Positions 16,387 through 25,832 of a DNA stretch of 64,000 bases are shown here, piece by piece; within the stretch, counting starts at the first letter, position 1, and every line of letters starts with the position of its first letter. The position numbers and the translations under genes were made by a program. The DNA is taken from positions 154,699 to 218,698 of the forward strand of contig LADS01000037.1 in assembly GCA_000961725.1 (NCBI GenBank). The letters are read 5' to 3'. Under the pieces are notes generated by a model. That model was not told where the DNA came from. It saw only the letters and a list, made by a program, of their open reading frames with translations, and did no database searches. The stretch comes from Desulfobulbaceae bacterium BRH_c16a (GTDB lineage: Bacteria; Desulfobacterota; Desulfobulbia; Desulfobulbales; Desulfocapsaceae).

Positions 16387-16920
16387 CTAAAACGAATAGG
16401 ATAATATGATATTGTGCATGTTCAAGCCGTTATTGTGTTCGTAAATCCCGGCGTTGGACTGGTGAAGGTAGACATACCCGACGTTCCAGTGCTGTCCCAG
16501 CAGAAACTGAATGCCGATTTTGGAAGCGAGCAGGAACTCCCCTCCCAGATCCTGGTCGCCGAATTTGGTTTCGCCGAACATAAAACCAGCACCAAAACCG
16601 ACAATGCCATTGACGCGGGGGTGAGGGCTGAGAATCATTTGCGGCATGGCAAAAATCCTGCCCCCTTCATCACTGTCACCGCCTTTTTCCCTCAGCATCG
16701 CCGCGCCAACCTCGACGGCAGACAATACCTGGAAACCCGAATCGAATTCTTTCTTGAACGGCAATGGCTGCCGGACAAACACCTCATACTGTTGGAGGTC
16801 GGTGTTGTCCCGGAATTCCTGCCCGAACCCAACGCCTACCTCTGTCGACATCGCAGGATTTGCTGTTAAGGCACAAGCGCAGAATATAGAGGAAAAAAGG
16901 AAAGTATGTATCGTTTTCAT
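16387..16920 (-). CDS. PagL-like lipid A 3-O-deacylase / acyloxyacyl hydrolase family outer-membrane protein
   Basis: This 177-residue protein has a signal peptide (about residues 1-25) and alternating beta-strand character through to a C-terminal aromatic residue (ILSYSF), typical of an 8-stranded outer-membrane barrel. The PagL catalytic motif H-x-S-N is present as YLHQSNAGIY (His153, Ser155), with acidic Glu161 nearby. Family members hydrolyse the 3-O acyl chain of lipid A in the outer membrane, remodelling LPS. It lies alone between the MITE (2 bases after its stop) and the VanZ-like gene. No ribosome site stronger than AA-rich sequence is visible at the ATG. Confidence 0.75.
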   Translation of the reverse strand: MKTIHTFLFSSIFCACALTANPAMSTEVGVGFGQEFRDNTDLQQYEVFVRQPLPFKKEFDSGFQVLSAVEVGAAMLREKGGDSDEGGRIFAMPQMILSPHPRVNGIVGFGAGFMFGETKFGDQDLGGEFLLASKIGIQFLLGQHWNVGYVYLHQSNAGIYEHNNGLNMHNIILSYSF

Positions 16921-17171
16921 AATTTTTGCCGATTATTGTAGTGTGAGTAACGCCGGTCGTTGTTTGTCGGAAATTTTTTTGTTTTTAACGTAGTGTTCTG
17001 CAATTTCAGGAGAACCTTTTAATTCCAGCCATAATCCTGACACAGAAATTACTCCATTGGAAGCCGCCGCACAAGAGAAAATATGCCTTTTCTACTTCTT
17101 CTTTTTCTCTGCAACCAGGTAATGCGATGAATCCTTGCAATTCGCGGCAAAATGTTAAAGATTGAAATCCC

Positions 17172-17996
17172 ATGAACGGCTCGATATCAAAAGATGTCAT
17201 TTTTCTTGCTTTGCTTTACCTGGGATGCTGCCTCCTGGTCGTTGCCTATGTGAATTTTTACCCGCTCTATGAACATCTGGTGCAACATCTCGGTCGCAGT
17301 TTCATTTCCTACGCTTCCTATGTTCCATTGGTCCTGATGCTGTTGTCAGGCTCCACCCTCTTTACCCTCAGCCCCTTCCCGGTAAAATGGCGTTGGCTTC
17401 TTCCCGGGATAATGCTCTGCATCGCCGCCCTCTTTATCCCGGACTCGGCAATTGCCGTCAAGCGGATCCACGTCACCGAGTACCTTCTTCTTTCCTTGCT
17501 GGCCCGGTATATCATGTCCCACCGTCTGACCGGCGGGCCCTTACTGCTCTTTTCTTCACTCTTTCCTGCTGTTCTCGGCATTCATGATGAATTTCTCCAG
17601 GGCATCCATCCATCACGGACATACGGCCTCAGGGATATGCTGGTCAACGCGGTTGCCGCAACCGGCGGCAGCTTCGTCTGGCACAGCCTCGCCCTTTTCA
17701 CCGCCAATTACCGCAAGTCGACTCCCGGTGGAAAGGCGGGAACGGTTCATCTTCTTTATCTTTGCTGGTTAGCCGTTGCCATTCTGGCTATGGTTGTGCC
17801 GCTGCCGGCTTACCGCAATAGCCCTATACCCTTCTGGCCCTGCCTGCCTCTTATGGCTGCTATTGTCTTCTGGGTCTGCCTTCTTCGGCAGGACGATTCA
17901 AAACTCAGTCATGGCATCAAGGCTGTCAGTGCTGCAGCCTTTCTGTTGCTCATCTATCCGATTGTGATCAATAGCGGGCAGATTTCTTTCTTTTAA
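17172..17996 (+). CDS. VanZ-like integral membrane protein
   Basis: This 274-residue protein has about seven predicted membrane helices. The segment around 95-160 has VanZ-family character: RIHVTEYLLLSLLARYIM, a conserved Glu in HDEFLQGIHPSRTYGLRDMLVNAVAATGG. This resembles the family's DE-x-x-Q and R-x-x-D-x-x-x-N pattern. Some VanZ proteins confer teicoplanin tolerance, but most have no known function. The start ATG at 17172 has only a weak ribosome site. It precedes the CoA-transferase gene by 123 bases on the same strand. Confidence 0.7.
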   Translation: MNGSISKDVIFLALLYLGCCLLVVAYVNFYPLYEHLVQHLGRSFISYASYVPLVLMLLSGSTLFTLSPFPVKWRWLLPGIMLCIAALFIPDSAIAVKRIHVTEYLLLSLLARYIMSHRLTGGPLLLFSSLFPAVLGIHDEFLQGIHPSRTYGLRDMLVNAVAATGGSFVWHSLALFTANYRKSTPGGKAGTVHLLYLCWLAVAILAMVVPLPAYRNSPIPFWPCLPLMAAIVFWVCLLRQDDSKLSHGIKAVSAAAFLLLIYPIVINSGQISFF

Positions 17997-18119
17997 AAGC
18001 ACAAAATGTACTGCTGGCATTTTTCTTGCTTAAAGCGTAGTAGCCATTACCGCAGTCGCCGATGATTCCAGTATCGCCGGTAATCCTGCTTATTCAATCT
18101 TCTACCGACAAAAATACTC

Positions 18120-19745
18120 ATGGAAAACTCATCCGCAAGCAAGAAGCAGCCAGCAATACAACAAAAAAAATCCCCTGCCGCGCACCAGCGAAAGAACAAA
18201 ATTGTAACTGCGGATGAAGCTATATCCTTTATCCGGAATGGCGATACCGTTGCCACCGGCGGCTTTGTCGGTATCGGTTTCCCCGAGCAACTGGCGGTTG
18301 CCCTTGAGAATCACTTTCTCGAGCACGCCAGCCCGCGGAATCTGACATTTGTCTATGCCGCCGGTCAAGGCGACGGGAAGGACCGTGGCCTTAATCACAT
18401 GGGCCATCTCGGTCTGGTTCGCCGGGTCGTCGGCGGGCATTGGGGACTGGTCCCCAGATTCCAGAAACTGGCCCTGGAAAACAAGATCGAAGGCTACAAC
18501 CTGCCGCAGGGGGTCATCTCCCATCTCTATCGCGACATAGCGGCGAAAAAGCCCAGGACTATCACCACTGTCGGCCTCGGGACCTTTGTCGATCCTCTCC
18601 TTGGCGGCGGAAAAATCAATGCTATTACGACAGAAGACCTGGTAGAACGGATCCAGTTCGACGGCAACGACTATCTCGCCTATAAAACTTTCCCGATCCA
18701 TGTTGCTTTTCTGCGCGGGACGACAGCGGATACCGACGGCAATATCACCATGGAACGGGAGGCACTTACTCTTGAGGCGCTGGCCATCGCCACCGCCGCC
18801 CACAACTCGGGCGGCATCGTCATTGTCCAGGTGGAACGGGTGGCCGAACGCGGCACGCTGAATGCCCGCCAGGTGAAAATCCCCGGCATTCTGGTCGACT
18901 ATGTGGTCGTCTCAACCCCTGAATACCACTGGCAGACCTTCGGGACCCAGTATAATCCGTCCTACAGCTGCGAAATTAAAATCCCGATGCAGTCCCTGCC
19001 GAAAATTGAAATGAGCGACCGCAAAATCATCGCCAGGCGGGCGGTTTTCGAACTGACTGCAGACAGTATTGTCAACCTTGGCATCGGCATGCCTGAAGGG
19101 ATATCCAATGTAGCGAATGAAGAGGACATTCTCGATTTTTTCACCCTTACGGCCGAACCGGGTGTCATCGGCGGTCTGCCGGCCGGCGGTCTCAATTTCG
19201 GTGCGGCTCTTAACACCGATGCCCTGGTCGACCAGCCGTCCCAGTTCGATTTTTACGATGGCGGCGGTCTCGACCTGGCCTTTCTCGGGCTCGCCCAGGC
19301 CGATCGACACGGCAATCTCAACGTCAGCAAGTTCGGCACACGACTGGCAGGAGCCGGTGGCTTTATCAATATCAGCCAGAATGCCAAGAAGGTGGTGTTC
19401 GTCGGGACTTTTACCGCCGGCGGCCTGAAGATTTCAGTGGCCGATGAGAAGCTGACGATAAAACAGGAAGGCACCGTAAAGAAATTCATCGATCATGTCG
19501 AACATGTGACTTTTTCCGGCCCATATGCCATTGCCAAGGGCCAGACCGTGCTCTATATCACCGAACGATGCGTCTTTATGCTTACCGAAGAGGGGCTTGA
19601 ACTGACGGAAATCGCTCCCGGTATCGATCTGGAACACGACATCCTCCGCCACATGGATTTTCCTCCGGTCATCAAAAGCTCTCTCCGGTTGATGGATGCC
19701 CGGATCTTCAATCCCGAGCCAATGGGCCTGCTCGACAGGTTTTAG
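18120..19745 (+). CDS. Acyl-CoA:carboxylate CoA-transferase (propionate/acetoacetate CoA-transferase family I)
   Basis: This 541-residue fused alpha-beta CoA-transferase begins its domain with [28 protein letters not shown] (residues about 32-58). The second half starts [29 protein letters not shown]. The predicted catalytic glutamate is Glu346 in [14 protein letters not shown], which forms the glutamyl-CoA thioester in this family. It moves CoA between short-chain acids (propionate, acetate, butyrate, acetoacetate). The first about 30 residues are Lys/Gln/Ala-rich and unlike the core, and no ribosome site precedes the ATG, so the N-terminus is uncertain. The MITE copy 2 begins two bases after the stop codon. 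Confidence 0.88.
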   Translation: MENSSASKKQPAIQQKKSPAAHQRKNKIVTADEAISFIRNGDTVATGGFVGIGFPEQLAVALENHFLEHASPRNLTFVYAAGQGDGKDRGLNHMGHLGLVRRVVGGHWGLVPRFQKLALENKIEGYNLPQGVISHLYRDIAAKKPRTITTVGLGTFVDPLLGGGKINAITTEDLVERIQFDGNDYLAYKTFPIHVAFLRGTTADTDGNITMEREALTLEALAIATAAHNSGGIVIVQVERVAERGTLNARQVKIPGILVDYVVVSTPEYHWQTFGTQYNPSYSCEIKIPMQSLPKIEMSDRKIIARRAVFELTADSIVNLGIGMPEGISNVANEEDILDFFTLTAEPGVIGGLPAGGLNFGAALNTDALVDQPSQFDFYDGGGLDLAFLGLAQADRHGNLNVSKFGTRLAGAGGFINISQNAKKVVFVGTFTAGGLKISVADEKLTIKQEGTVKKFIDHVEHVTFSGPYAIAKGQTVLYITERCVFMLTEEGLELTEIAPGIDLEHDILRHMDFPPVIKSSLRLMDARIFNPEPMGLLDRF

Positions 19746-19746
19746 T

Positions 19747-19891
19747 TAGTGTCTGTCCATAAATGGCTATTTTGCCCTAACTCTTCGTTGCTCTCAAAAT
19801 TTAATCCTCGGAATATCAACTATATGCCTGCGGTTGAATTTATCGAGCGCCTCGATTTAGAACAAAATATCTCATTTCTGGACAGACACTA
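19747..19891. mobile_element. 145-bp MITE, copy 2 (inverted relative to copy 1)
   Basis: This copy is the reverse complement of 16241-16385 apart from three substitutions, with the same TA-bounded terminal inverted repeats. It sits between the convergent CoA-transferase and sigma-54 regulator genes, beginning two bases after the first stop and ending 19 bases before the other. Confidence 0.85.
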
Positions 19892-19910
19892 GTTATCTGT
19901 ATCTATTTTG

Positions 19911-21326
19911 CTACAGAGGATCCCGGTCGTGCAACGGCAGACCGTGCTTTTTCATCTTCTTGTATAAGAGCGTCCGGTGAATACCCAGCACAGCAGCGGC
20001 CTGAGCCTTGTTGTTCCCGGTTTTTTCCAGGGCTGCGCGGATTGCCGCTTTTTCCGCTTGAGCCTGGATATCGCGAATCCGTGGAACATCGGTGGTATGC
20101 CCGGCAAGAATAGACCCCCTGGGGACAAAAGGCAGGTCGGCGATCTGGATCATGTCTCCCCGCATAGCCAGCAGGGCGCGTTCGAGAACATTTGAAAGTT
20201 CACGGACATTGCCCTGCCAGTGATGAGCGATGAGGGCGGCCATGGCCTCGGAACCGATGCTGATCGCAGGGCAGCCATTGCTCTGCGCCAATTTGGCCAG
20301 CAGGTGATTAGCCAAAGGGGCTACATCTTCCGGCCTCTCCCGCAGCGGTGGGATGCCGAGCGAAATGACATTCAGCCGGTAAAAGAGATCCTGGCGAAAG
20401 CGGCCTCTGGCAATCAGGGCCTCCAGGTCCTGATTGGTGGCCGCAATAAGCCTGAAATCGGAACGGATGAGTTTATTTCCACCCACCCGCTCAAAGCACT
20501 TCTCTTCCAGCACCCGTAATAACTTCGGCTGCATTTCGAGAGGGAGATCGCCAATTTCATCAAGAAATATCGTGCCATTATCGGCGATCTCGAATTTTCC
20601 CGGCTTGCCGGTCGACAGGGCGCCGGTGAAGGCCCCACGGTCATAGCCAAACAGTTCGGATTCGAGCAGATCCTTAGGGATTGCCGCACAGTTGATCTGA
20701 ATGAAGGGATGCAGCTTCCTTGGTCCGGCGTGGTGAATGGCCTGGGCAAAGAGCTCCTTGCCGGTCCCGCTTTCGCCGGTAATGAGGACCGGAGAGGTAT
20801 TGGCAGCGGCGGTCAGCGCCTGCTGCTTCAACAGGGCGATGGCCGCACTTACGCCGATTATGCTGGCAAAAGTGTAGCGGGTCGAGCGCAGGTTCATCAG
20901 TTCTTTCTCATAGCGTCTCACCTTTGTTTCAAGAGAATGGAGTTTGCCCGAGAGTTTTACCACCTCGCTGATATCTTGAAACATGACGAGCCCGAAAACG
21001 GCAATGACGCGGCCTTTCTTTTTAATCGGAATCCGGTGCACTACAATATTCTGCCCCCTGATCATCTGAATCTGGTTAATCTCGGGAACCCCGGTCTGGC
21101 CGACAATATGCATCCGGGTATTTTCCACAACCTCGGAACAATGCCGGCCTATGCTCTTCTCTATTTCGATCCCGAGAAAGTCGGCATAGGGCTTGTTTAA
21201 ATGAGCAACGGTACCATCGGCAGAGGTGACCATGGCACCACTCGGGAGATTATTGAAAATCAGTTGAAAAAGTTCCAGCTGTTCCTGCATTGCGAGGATA
21301 TCTGCTTGTTGCGACTTCCCTTCCAT
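19911..21326 (-). CDS. PAS-AAA+-Fis sigma-54-dependent transcriptional activator
   Basis: This protein of about 471 residues has an N-terminal PAS domain (about 15-130; FQLIFNNLPSGAMVTSADG, YADFLGIEIEKSIG), a coiled linker, and a sigma-54 AAA+ domain with Walker A GESGTGKELFAQ, GAFTGA in YDRGAFTGALSTG and Walker B NGTIFLDEIGDLP. A Fis HTH ends it (NNKAQAAAVLGIHRTLLYKKM). It has no receiver domain, so the PAS domain probably senses a small molecule or redox state. It is divergent from the TRAP operon, whose promoter is sigma-54 type, and is the likely activator. The ATG at 21326 is chosen for its AAGGAG ribosome site; an upstream start at 21383 lacks one. Confidence 0.92.
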   Translation of the reverse strand: MEGKSQQADILAMQEQLELFQLIFNNLPSGAMVTSADGTVAHLNKPYADFLGIEIEKSIGRHCSEVVENTRMHIVGQTGVPEINQIQMIRGQNIVVHRIPIKKKGRVIAVFGLVMFQDISEVVKLSGKLHSLETKVRRYEKELMNLRSTRYTFASIIGVSAAIALLKQQALTAAANTSPVLITGESGTGKELFAQAIHHAGPRKLHPFIQINCAAIPKDLLESELFGYDRGAFTGALSTGKPGKFEIADNGTIFLDEIGDLPLEMQPKLLRVLEEKCFERVGGNKLIRSDFRLIAATNQDLEALIARGRFRQDLFYRLNVISLGIPPLRERPEDVAPLANHLLAKLAQSNGCPAISIGSEAMAALIAHHWQGNVRELSNVLERALLAMRGDMIQIADLPFVPRGSILAGHTTDVPRIRDIQAQAEKAAIRAALEKTGNNKAQAAAVLGIHRTLLYKKMKKHGLPLHDRDPL

Positions 21327-22060
21327 AAGCACTCCTTGACCAGATGCATCGCCCTGACCGAAAATCCCCGGGAGAGACCTCATGGTTCTTCCAGATTACC
21401 AATCTCTCAACAACATGTAGCTATACTGATACATATCATGTCGCCGATTGTCTACATAAATGGCAGGATTTTCTCAGGGAAAATTGCATCAGGCACCTTT
21501 GATCCTTCCGTTTCCAACTGGAAACAACGGTTGTCCGGTAAATCAGACAGCTCTGCCATATCGATACCGGCGCATTGAGGATCGGCATTGGTAAACATTT
21601 CAGGAATTGCGGTTTTTTTCTGGACTTTTCCGACAATGAGAAAGGCACTCGGAGACAAACGGCAAGAAGATAAAGAATAACGCCGAACACAGGTCCTTTT
21701 TTTCGGACTCGTTATGTTTTTGCCTATTTTTCAGGCGCGTATGATACTTTCAGCTTAGTAATTCAATAAAAAATTGTCATTTTTTCGGATAAAAAAGGAA
21801 AAGAAGGTCCAAATTTTCGTACTGCCCATCCTATCGGCTCCTGCCGAAAGAATTCCTAAATTTTTATTCTTTTAATTTACCATACTTACACACTGTTACA
21901 CAAAACAGAAACTGGCACGCCGATTGCTTTCTCTCCATTGTCGATACAACTTTGTCACCATAGACGCTTGTGTTCGATATCGCTGATGCAGTATATTATT
22001 TCTATTGATCATGCCAGACGACCTGGCGCTAAACCCAACCACTTCTTTGGAGGAGGAATC
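21327..22060. other. AT-rich regulatory region between sigma-54 regulator and TRAP operon
   Basis: About 730 bases without a credible gene. Upstream of the -24/-12 promoter it holds a tandem repeat TTACACA-CTG-TTACACA at 21886-21902 and a short inverted repeat TCGGC-TCCT-GCCGA at 21834-21847, either of which could bind the regulator. The stretch 21700-21900 is strongly AT-rich, as expected for an IHF-bent enhancer region. No second gene or RNA element was recognised. Confidence 0.5.
21913..21928 (+). promoter_or_regulatory. Sigma-54 promoter of the TRAP operon
   Basis: TGGCACGCCGATTGCT matches TGGCAC-N5-TTGCW exactly. The inferred start is near 21940, about 120 bases before the dctP-like ATG. 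The divergent sigma-54 activator is the obvious partner. Confidence 0.88.
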
Positions 22061-23221
22061 ATGAGGAAAAACTGGATCACCACAGGTGCTCTTGCCTTGG
22101 CCCTGTCGCTTGCCGTCACGACCGGTCAGGCGGCCGAAAAGCGTGAAAAATTCGGTGTTGACAAACGCCATGAGGCTGTCAAGAAAGAATTGCGCACCAT
22201 CAAGCCAAGCACAGAGACCTTCAAATGGAAGATGGTTATGCCCTGGAGCAAAGGCCTGTTGTTCTATGATATGGCACAGCATTTTGCCGACTCCGTTGCC
22301 CTTGCCTCCGGTGGCCGACTCGATATCAAAGTGTTCTCCGCCGGCGAACTGGTAGGAGCCATGGAGTCTTTCGACGCTGTAAGCAAAGGTTCAGCCGAAG
22401 TCGGCCATGACTGGCCGGGATACTGGATGGGCAAGGACCAGAACTTCGTTTCTTTTGCCTCCGTACCGTTCGGACTCGATACCGAAGGCTACAATATCTG
22501 GCTCTATGAGCGCGGCGGTCTTGAGCAGATGCAGGAACTCTACGGAAAATTCAATCTCTTTGTTCTGCCCGGCGGCAACGGCGGCCAGGAGATGGGCTTC
22601 TTCTCCAACAAGAAGGCCACCACCATGGAAGATTTCAAGGGAATGCGCGTCCGTACCCCAGGCTGGTACATGGACATCATGACCAAACTCGGCGCCTCCG
22701 TCACCCCGCTGCCAGGCGGCGAGGTCTACCTTGCGCTTGAGCGCGGAGTTATCGATGCTGCCGAATTCAGCAGCCCGGCAATAAACTACCCGATGGGCTT
22801 TGACCAGATCACCAAATTCGTCATTGAGCCGGGTATCCATCAACCCTCCGTACAGTGTTCGTTCTTCTTTAACAAAGATGCCTACGACAAACTTCCGGCC
22901 GACCTGAAATACATCATCGATATCGCCGCGAAGGAGACTCAGCTGTGGTCTACCGCATGGCAGGAGCAGTTGAACATCGAGGCAATCAAACTGTTCAAAG
23001 AGAAGGTTGAGTTTGTCAAGATGGACGATGAAGCCATCACCAATTTCGCCAAAGTAACCAAAGAGTATCTTGAGGAATTAAAGGGTAAATATCCGAACGT
23101 CAAGGTTACCCTCGACTCCCAGGAGCAGTTTAAAAAAGATTTTGCCGAGTGGCGTGAAATCAGAAGCGGCCTGACCCCCTGGCCGATCGATGACTTCATC
23201 AACGGCAAACGTATGCAGTAA
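22061..23221 (+). CDS. TRAP transporter periplasmic solute-binding protein (DctP family)
   Basis: This 386-residue protein has a Sec signal peptide (residues 1-24, ending TGQAAE) and the DctP fold: KMVMPWSKGLLFYDMAQHFADSVALASGGRL, then MRVRTPGWYMDIMTKLGA with the conserved substrate carboxylate-binding Arg, and LERGVIDAAEFSSPAINYPMGF. The region EPGIHQPS resembles the TakP-like subgroup for monocarboxylates/2-oxoacids, so a small organic acid is likely; the exact substrate cannot be read from sequence. A GGAGGAGG ribosome site precedes the ATG at 22061; the longer frame to 21938 is not used. It is first in the P-Q-M-UspA operon. Confidence 0.9.
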   Translation: MRKNWITTGALALALSLAVTTGQAAEKREKFGVDKRHEAVKKELRTIKPSTETFKWKMVMPWSKGLLFYDMAQHFADSVALASGGRLDIKVFSAGELVGAMESFDAVSKGSAEVGHDWPGYWMGKDQNFVSFASVPFGLDTEGYNIWLYERGGLEQMQELYGKFNLFVLPGGNGGQEMGFFSNKKATTMEDFKGMRVRTPGWYMDIMTKLGASVTPLPGGEVYLALERGVIDAAEFSSPAINYPMGFDQITKFVIEPGIHQPSVQCSFFFNKDAYDKLPADLKYIIDIAAKETQLWSTAWQEQLNIEAIKLFKEKVEFVKMDDEAITNFAKVTKEYLEELKGKYPNVKVTLDSQEQFKKDFAEWREIRSGLTPWPIDDFINGKRMQ

Positions 23222-23233
23222 ATAGCATTGCAA

Positions 23234-23263
23234 CGGCGGGAGCCAACTGCTCCCGCCGTTTTT
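23234..23263 (+). terminator. Intrinsic terminator/attenuator between TRAP P and Q genes
   Basis: A 9-bp perfect GC-rich stem (23234-23242 with 23250-23258), a 7-base loop and a following T5 tract. It lies 13 bases after the binding-protein stop and inside the operon. It is best read as a partial terminator that makes more binding protein than permease. Confidence 0.85.
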
Positions 23264-23301
23264 CTTGATTGAACCACCTCTGTTTGAAAAAAGGATACGT
23301 C

Positions 23302-23799
23302 ATGCAGACAATCTCCCGGGCGATTGATGCCCTGAATGAAAAAATCGGCTTGTACAGCGCCTACCTCATCCTGCCGCTCATTGGGGTGGTCATGTATGAA
23401 GTAGTCATGCGCAAAGTTTTTAATGCCCCGACCTCCTGGGGATTCGAGATGACCGTCTTTTTGTATGGTATTCATTTTATGCTCGCTCTGGGTGATACCC
23501 ACCGGGTTAACGGTCATGTACAAATCGATATCTTCGAGGCACGGCTGAAACCATTGAATCGGACCAGGTTGCGGATCATCACCAATATTTTCCTGTTCAT
23601 CCCAACCATGGGCTGTCTGACGATCTGGTCGATCAAATACGCGATCACCTCATGGGGCATGCTCGAACTTGCATCGTCGTCCTGGGCCCCGGCCATCTAC
23701 CCCTACAAGACGGTCATGGCTATCGGCTTTGTCCTCTTTTTTCTGGCAGGCGTTTCGAAGTTGCTTCAGGACTTCAGCAGTCTGCGCTCTTCCAAATAA
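23302..23799 (+). CDS. TRAP transporter small permease subunit (DctQ family)
   Basis: This protein of 165 residues has four predicted membrane helices, with DctQ landmarks YEVVMRKVFNAPTSWGFEMTVFLYGIHFMLALG (helix 2 with the E-V/R-x-x-F pattern) and HVQIDIF. It partners the large DctM permease in Na+-dependent uptake. The ATG at 23302 follows an AAAAGGA site; an earlier in-frame start at 23269 is less likely. It sits downstream of the attenuator. Confidence 0.88.
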   Translation: MQTISRAIDALNEKIGLYSAYLILPLIGVVMYEVVMRKVFNAPTSWGFEMTVFLYGIHFMLALGDTHRVNGHVQIDIFEARLKPLNRTRLRIITNIFLFIPTMGCLTIWSIKYAITSWGMLELASSSWAPAIYPYKTVMAIGFVLFFLAGVSKLLQDFSSLRSSK

Positions 23800-23823
23800 C
23801 AGCCCGCTAGGAGAAAAACGAAT

Positions 23824-25161
23824 ATGAGTCCAGAAGTTTTGACAATCCTGATGTTCGGCACCCTGATAGTGCTTATCGTTTTGGGTCATCCCCTGGCGGT
23901 GACACTGGCTGCCACCGCCACACTTTATGGTCTGATCGACAACGGCTTCAACGTTCCAGCTCTGCTCGATTTATTCACCAATAACAACTGGGGTAACTTC
24001 ACCAACTACACCCTGGTTTCCGTTCCGTTGTTTATCTTCATGGCCCAGGTGCTCGACCGCTCGAAGGTCTCCGAATCCCTGTTTGACGCTTTGTATATCG
24101 TTCTCGGAGGATTGCGCGGCGGCCTCGGTCTGGCGGTCATCGTCGTATCGACGGTCTTTGCCGCAACCACCGGCATCGTCGGCGCCTCGGTTGTTGCGAT
24201 GAGCCTCATGGCCGGTCCGGTCCTGTTGCAGCGGGGGTATGAGAAGGGTTTGGCTGCCGGCCTCATCTGCTCTTCCGGAACTCTCGGCATCCTCATTCCG
24301 CCGAGCATCATGCTTGTCGTCTATGGCGGCCTCACCGGCCTGAAGGAGACTTCGGTAGGTAATCTCTTCGCTGCCGCCATCCTGCCCGGCCTTTTGCTGT
24401 CAGGCCTCTATATGACATACGTCGCCATCCGGTGCGGCATCAATCCGAAACTCGGCCCGCCGATTCCTGTCGCCGACAGGACCTCGACTTTCGGCCAGAA
24501 GTTCATGATGACCATTACCAGTTTTGTCCCGCCCTTTGGTCTGATCCTGGCCGTAATGGGCAGTATTCTAGCCGGTATCGCCACCCCGACCGAGGCTGCG
24601 GCGCTCGGTGCCACGGGTGCCTTGATTCTGGCAATATTTAAACGTTCATGCACCTGGACGATGATCAGCGGCTCGGCTATTTCCACCGCCCGCACCACCG
24701 CGATGGTTATGGCATTGTTTATCGGCGGCAAGGTGTTCAGCGTGGTATTCTTAAGTATGGGCGGCGGCGACGTCGTTGAAGAACTGCTGCTCGGCTTCAC
24801 CAACAGATATGTAGCGCTGGGGATCATGATGCTGATCATCTTCATCCTCGGCATGTTCATCGACTGGGCGGCTATCCTTCTGGTTACCGTACCAATTTTT
24901 ACCCCGATCGCCGTCCTTCTTGATTTTGATCCTTTATGGTTTGCGATGCTGATCTGCGTCAACCTGCAGACTTCCTTCCTGACTCCGCCATTCGGCTACT
25001 CCCTCTTCTACTTTAAAGGAGCCGCGCCGCCGGAGTACAGCATCGGCGATGTCTATAGGGGAATTATTCCGTTTGTCGGGCTACAGGCTTTGGCGATTGT
25101 ATTGCTGATCGTCTTCCCGCAGATCATCACCTATCTGCCTTCGGTCTTCTTCGGCAGCTAA
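23824..25161 (+). CDS. TRAP transporter large permease subunit (DctM family)
   Basis: This 445-residue protein has about 12 membrane helices. Family motifs include the N-terminal VLGHPLAVTLAATATLYGL, ATTGIVGASVVAMSLMAGPVLLQRGYEKGLAAGLICSSGTLGILIPPSI, and the C-terminal FIDWAAILLVTVPIFTPI and TSFLTPPFGYSLFYFKG. It is the ion-coupled translocation subunit. An AGGAG site lies upstream of the ATG, and the gene follows dctQ by 24 bases. Confidence 0.92.
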   Translation: MSPEVLTILMFGTLIVLIVLGHPLAVTLAATATLYGLIDNGFNVPALLDLFTNNNWGNFTNYTLVSVPLFIFMAQVLDRSKVSESLFDALYIVLGGLRGGLGLAVIVVSTVFAATTGIVGASVVAMSLMAGPVLLQRGYEKGLAAGLICSSGTLGILIPPSIMLVVYGGLTGLKETSVGNLFAAAILPGLLLSGLYMTYVAIRCGINPKLGPPIPVADRTSTFGQKFMMTITSFVPPFGLILAVMGSILAGIATPTEAAALGATGALILAIFKRSCTWTMISGSAISTARTTAMVMALFIGGKVFSVVFLSMGGGDVVEELLLGFTNRYVALGIMMLIIFILGMFIDWAAILLVTVPIFTPIAVLLDFDPLWFAMLICVNLQTSFLTPPFGYSLFYFKGAAPPEYSIGDVYRGIIPFVGLQALAIVLLIVFPQIITYLPSVFFGS

Positions 25162-25203
25162 ATGATTCGTTTAGCTGTGATCTACGTTTAGGAGGGAACA
25201 ATT

Positions 25204-25713
25204 ATGCTGCCTAAAATCGAGACAATTCTTTACACCACCGGCCTCGGCCCAGGCGCACCCTATGTCTTCCGGCATGCCCTGGCCCTGGCCCGTCAGTACC
25301 AGGCAAGGATAGTGGTCGTGCATGCCATCGAGCCGCTCTCCGCTTTCGGTCAGAGCCTCGTTGAGCAGTATATTTCTCACGATGATTCGGAAGCGATGCA
25401 TAGAAAGGCCCAGGAGACCGTCAAGACCCAGATCCAGGGACGGATAGAGCAACTCTGCGCCAAGGAGTGCAGCGTGGCCACCGAGTGCCAAAACCTGGTC
25501 GACTCTATCCAGGTCATCGAAGGCTATCCGGCCCAGGTCATCCTGGATAAGGCCAAAGACTGCTCGGCCGATCTGATCGTCATGGGTTCGCACAGCCGTT
25601 CCATGATCGGCGAGGTGGTGCTCGGCAGCACCACCCGCAAGGTCCTGCACAGCGCCATTATGCCGGTCTTTGTAATCAGAATTCCGGAAGGATACACAGA
25701 AGAACTCGTATAA
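25204..25713 (+). CDS. UspA-family universal stress protein, TRAP-associated
   Basis: This 169-residue protein has the USP fold with an ATP-binding C-terminal motif G-x2-G-x9-G-(S/T): VMGSHSRSMIGEVVLGSTTRKVLH. Universal stress proteins encoded at the end of TRAP operons (TeaD in Halomonas is the known example) bind ATP and modulate transporter activity, which is the likely role here. An AGGAGGG ribosome site precedes the ATG. A strong hairpin follows the gene. Confidence 0.88.
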   Translation: MLPKIETILYTTGLGPGAPYVFRHALALARQYQARIVVVHAIEPLSAFGQSLVEQYISHDDSEAMHRKAQETVKTQIQGRIEQLCAKECSVATECQNLVDSIQVIEGYPAQVILDKAKDCSADLIVMGSHSRSMIGEVVLGSTTRKVLHSAIMPVFVIRIPEGYTEELV

Positions 25714-25741
25714 CCGGCCGCCCCCCCCCTGCCCGCCTGCC

Positions 25742-25775
25742 CCTCTCCACACGGCATCAGCTGTGTGGAGAGGGA
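25742..25775. terminator. 12-bp hairpin ending the TRAP operon (convergent junction)
   Basis: The arms 25742-25753 and 25764-25775 are perfectly complementary, with a 10-base loop. There is no T-tract, so termination may be partial or Rho-assisted. It separates the convergent UspA and epimerase genes. A run of nine C residues lies just before it. Confidence 0.6.
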
Positions 25776-25832
25776 GCGGACTGTCGGCAAAACACCTAAG
25801 AGGTCCGAGAATAGCAATTTTCTCTCAGTCCC

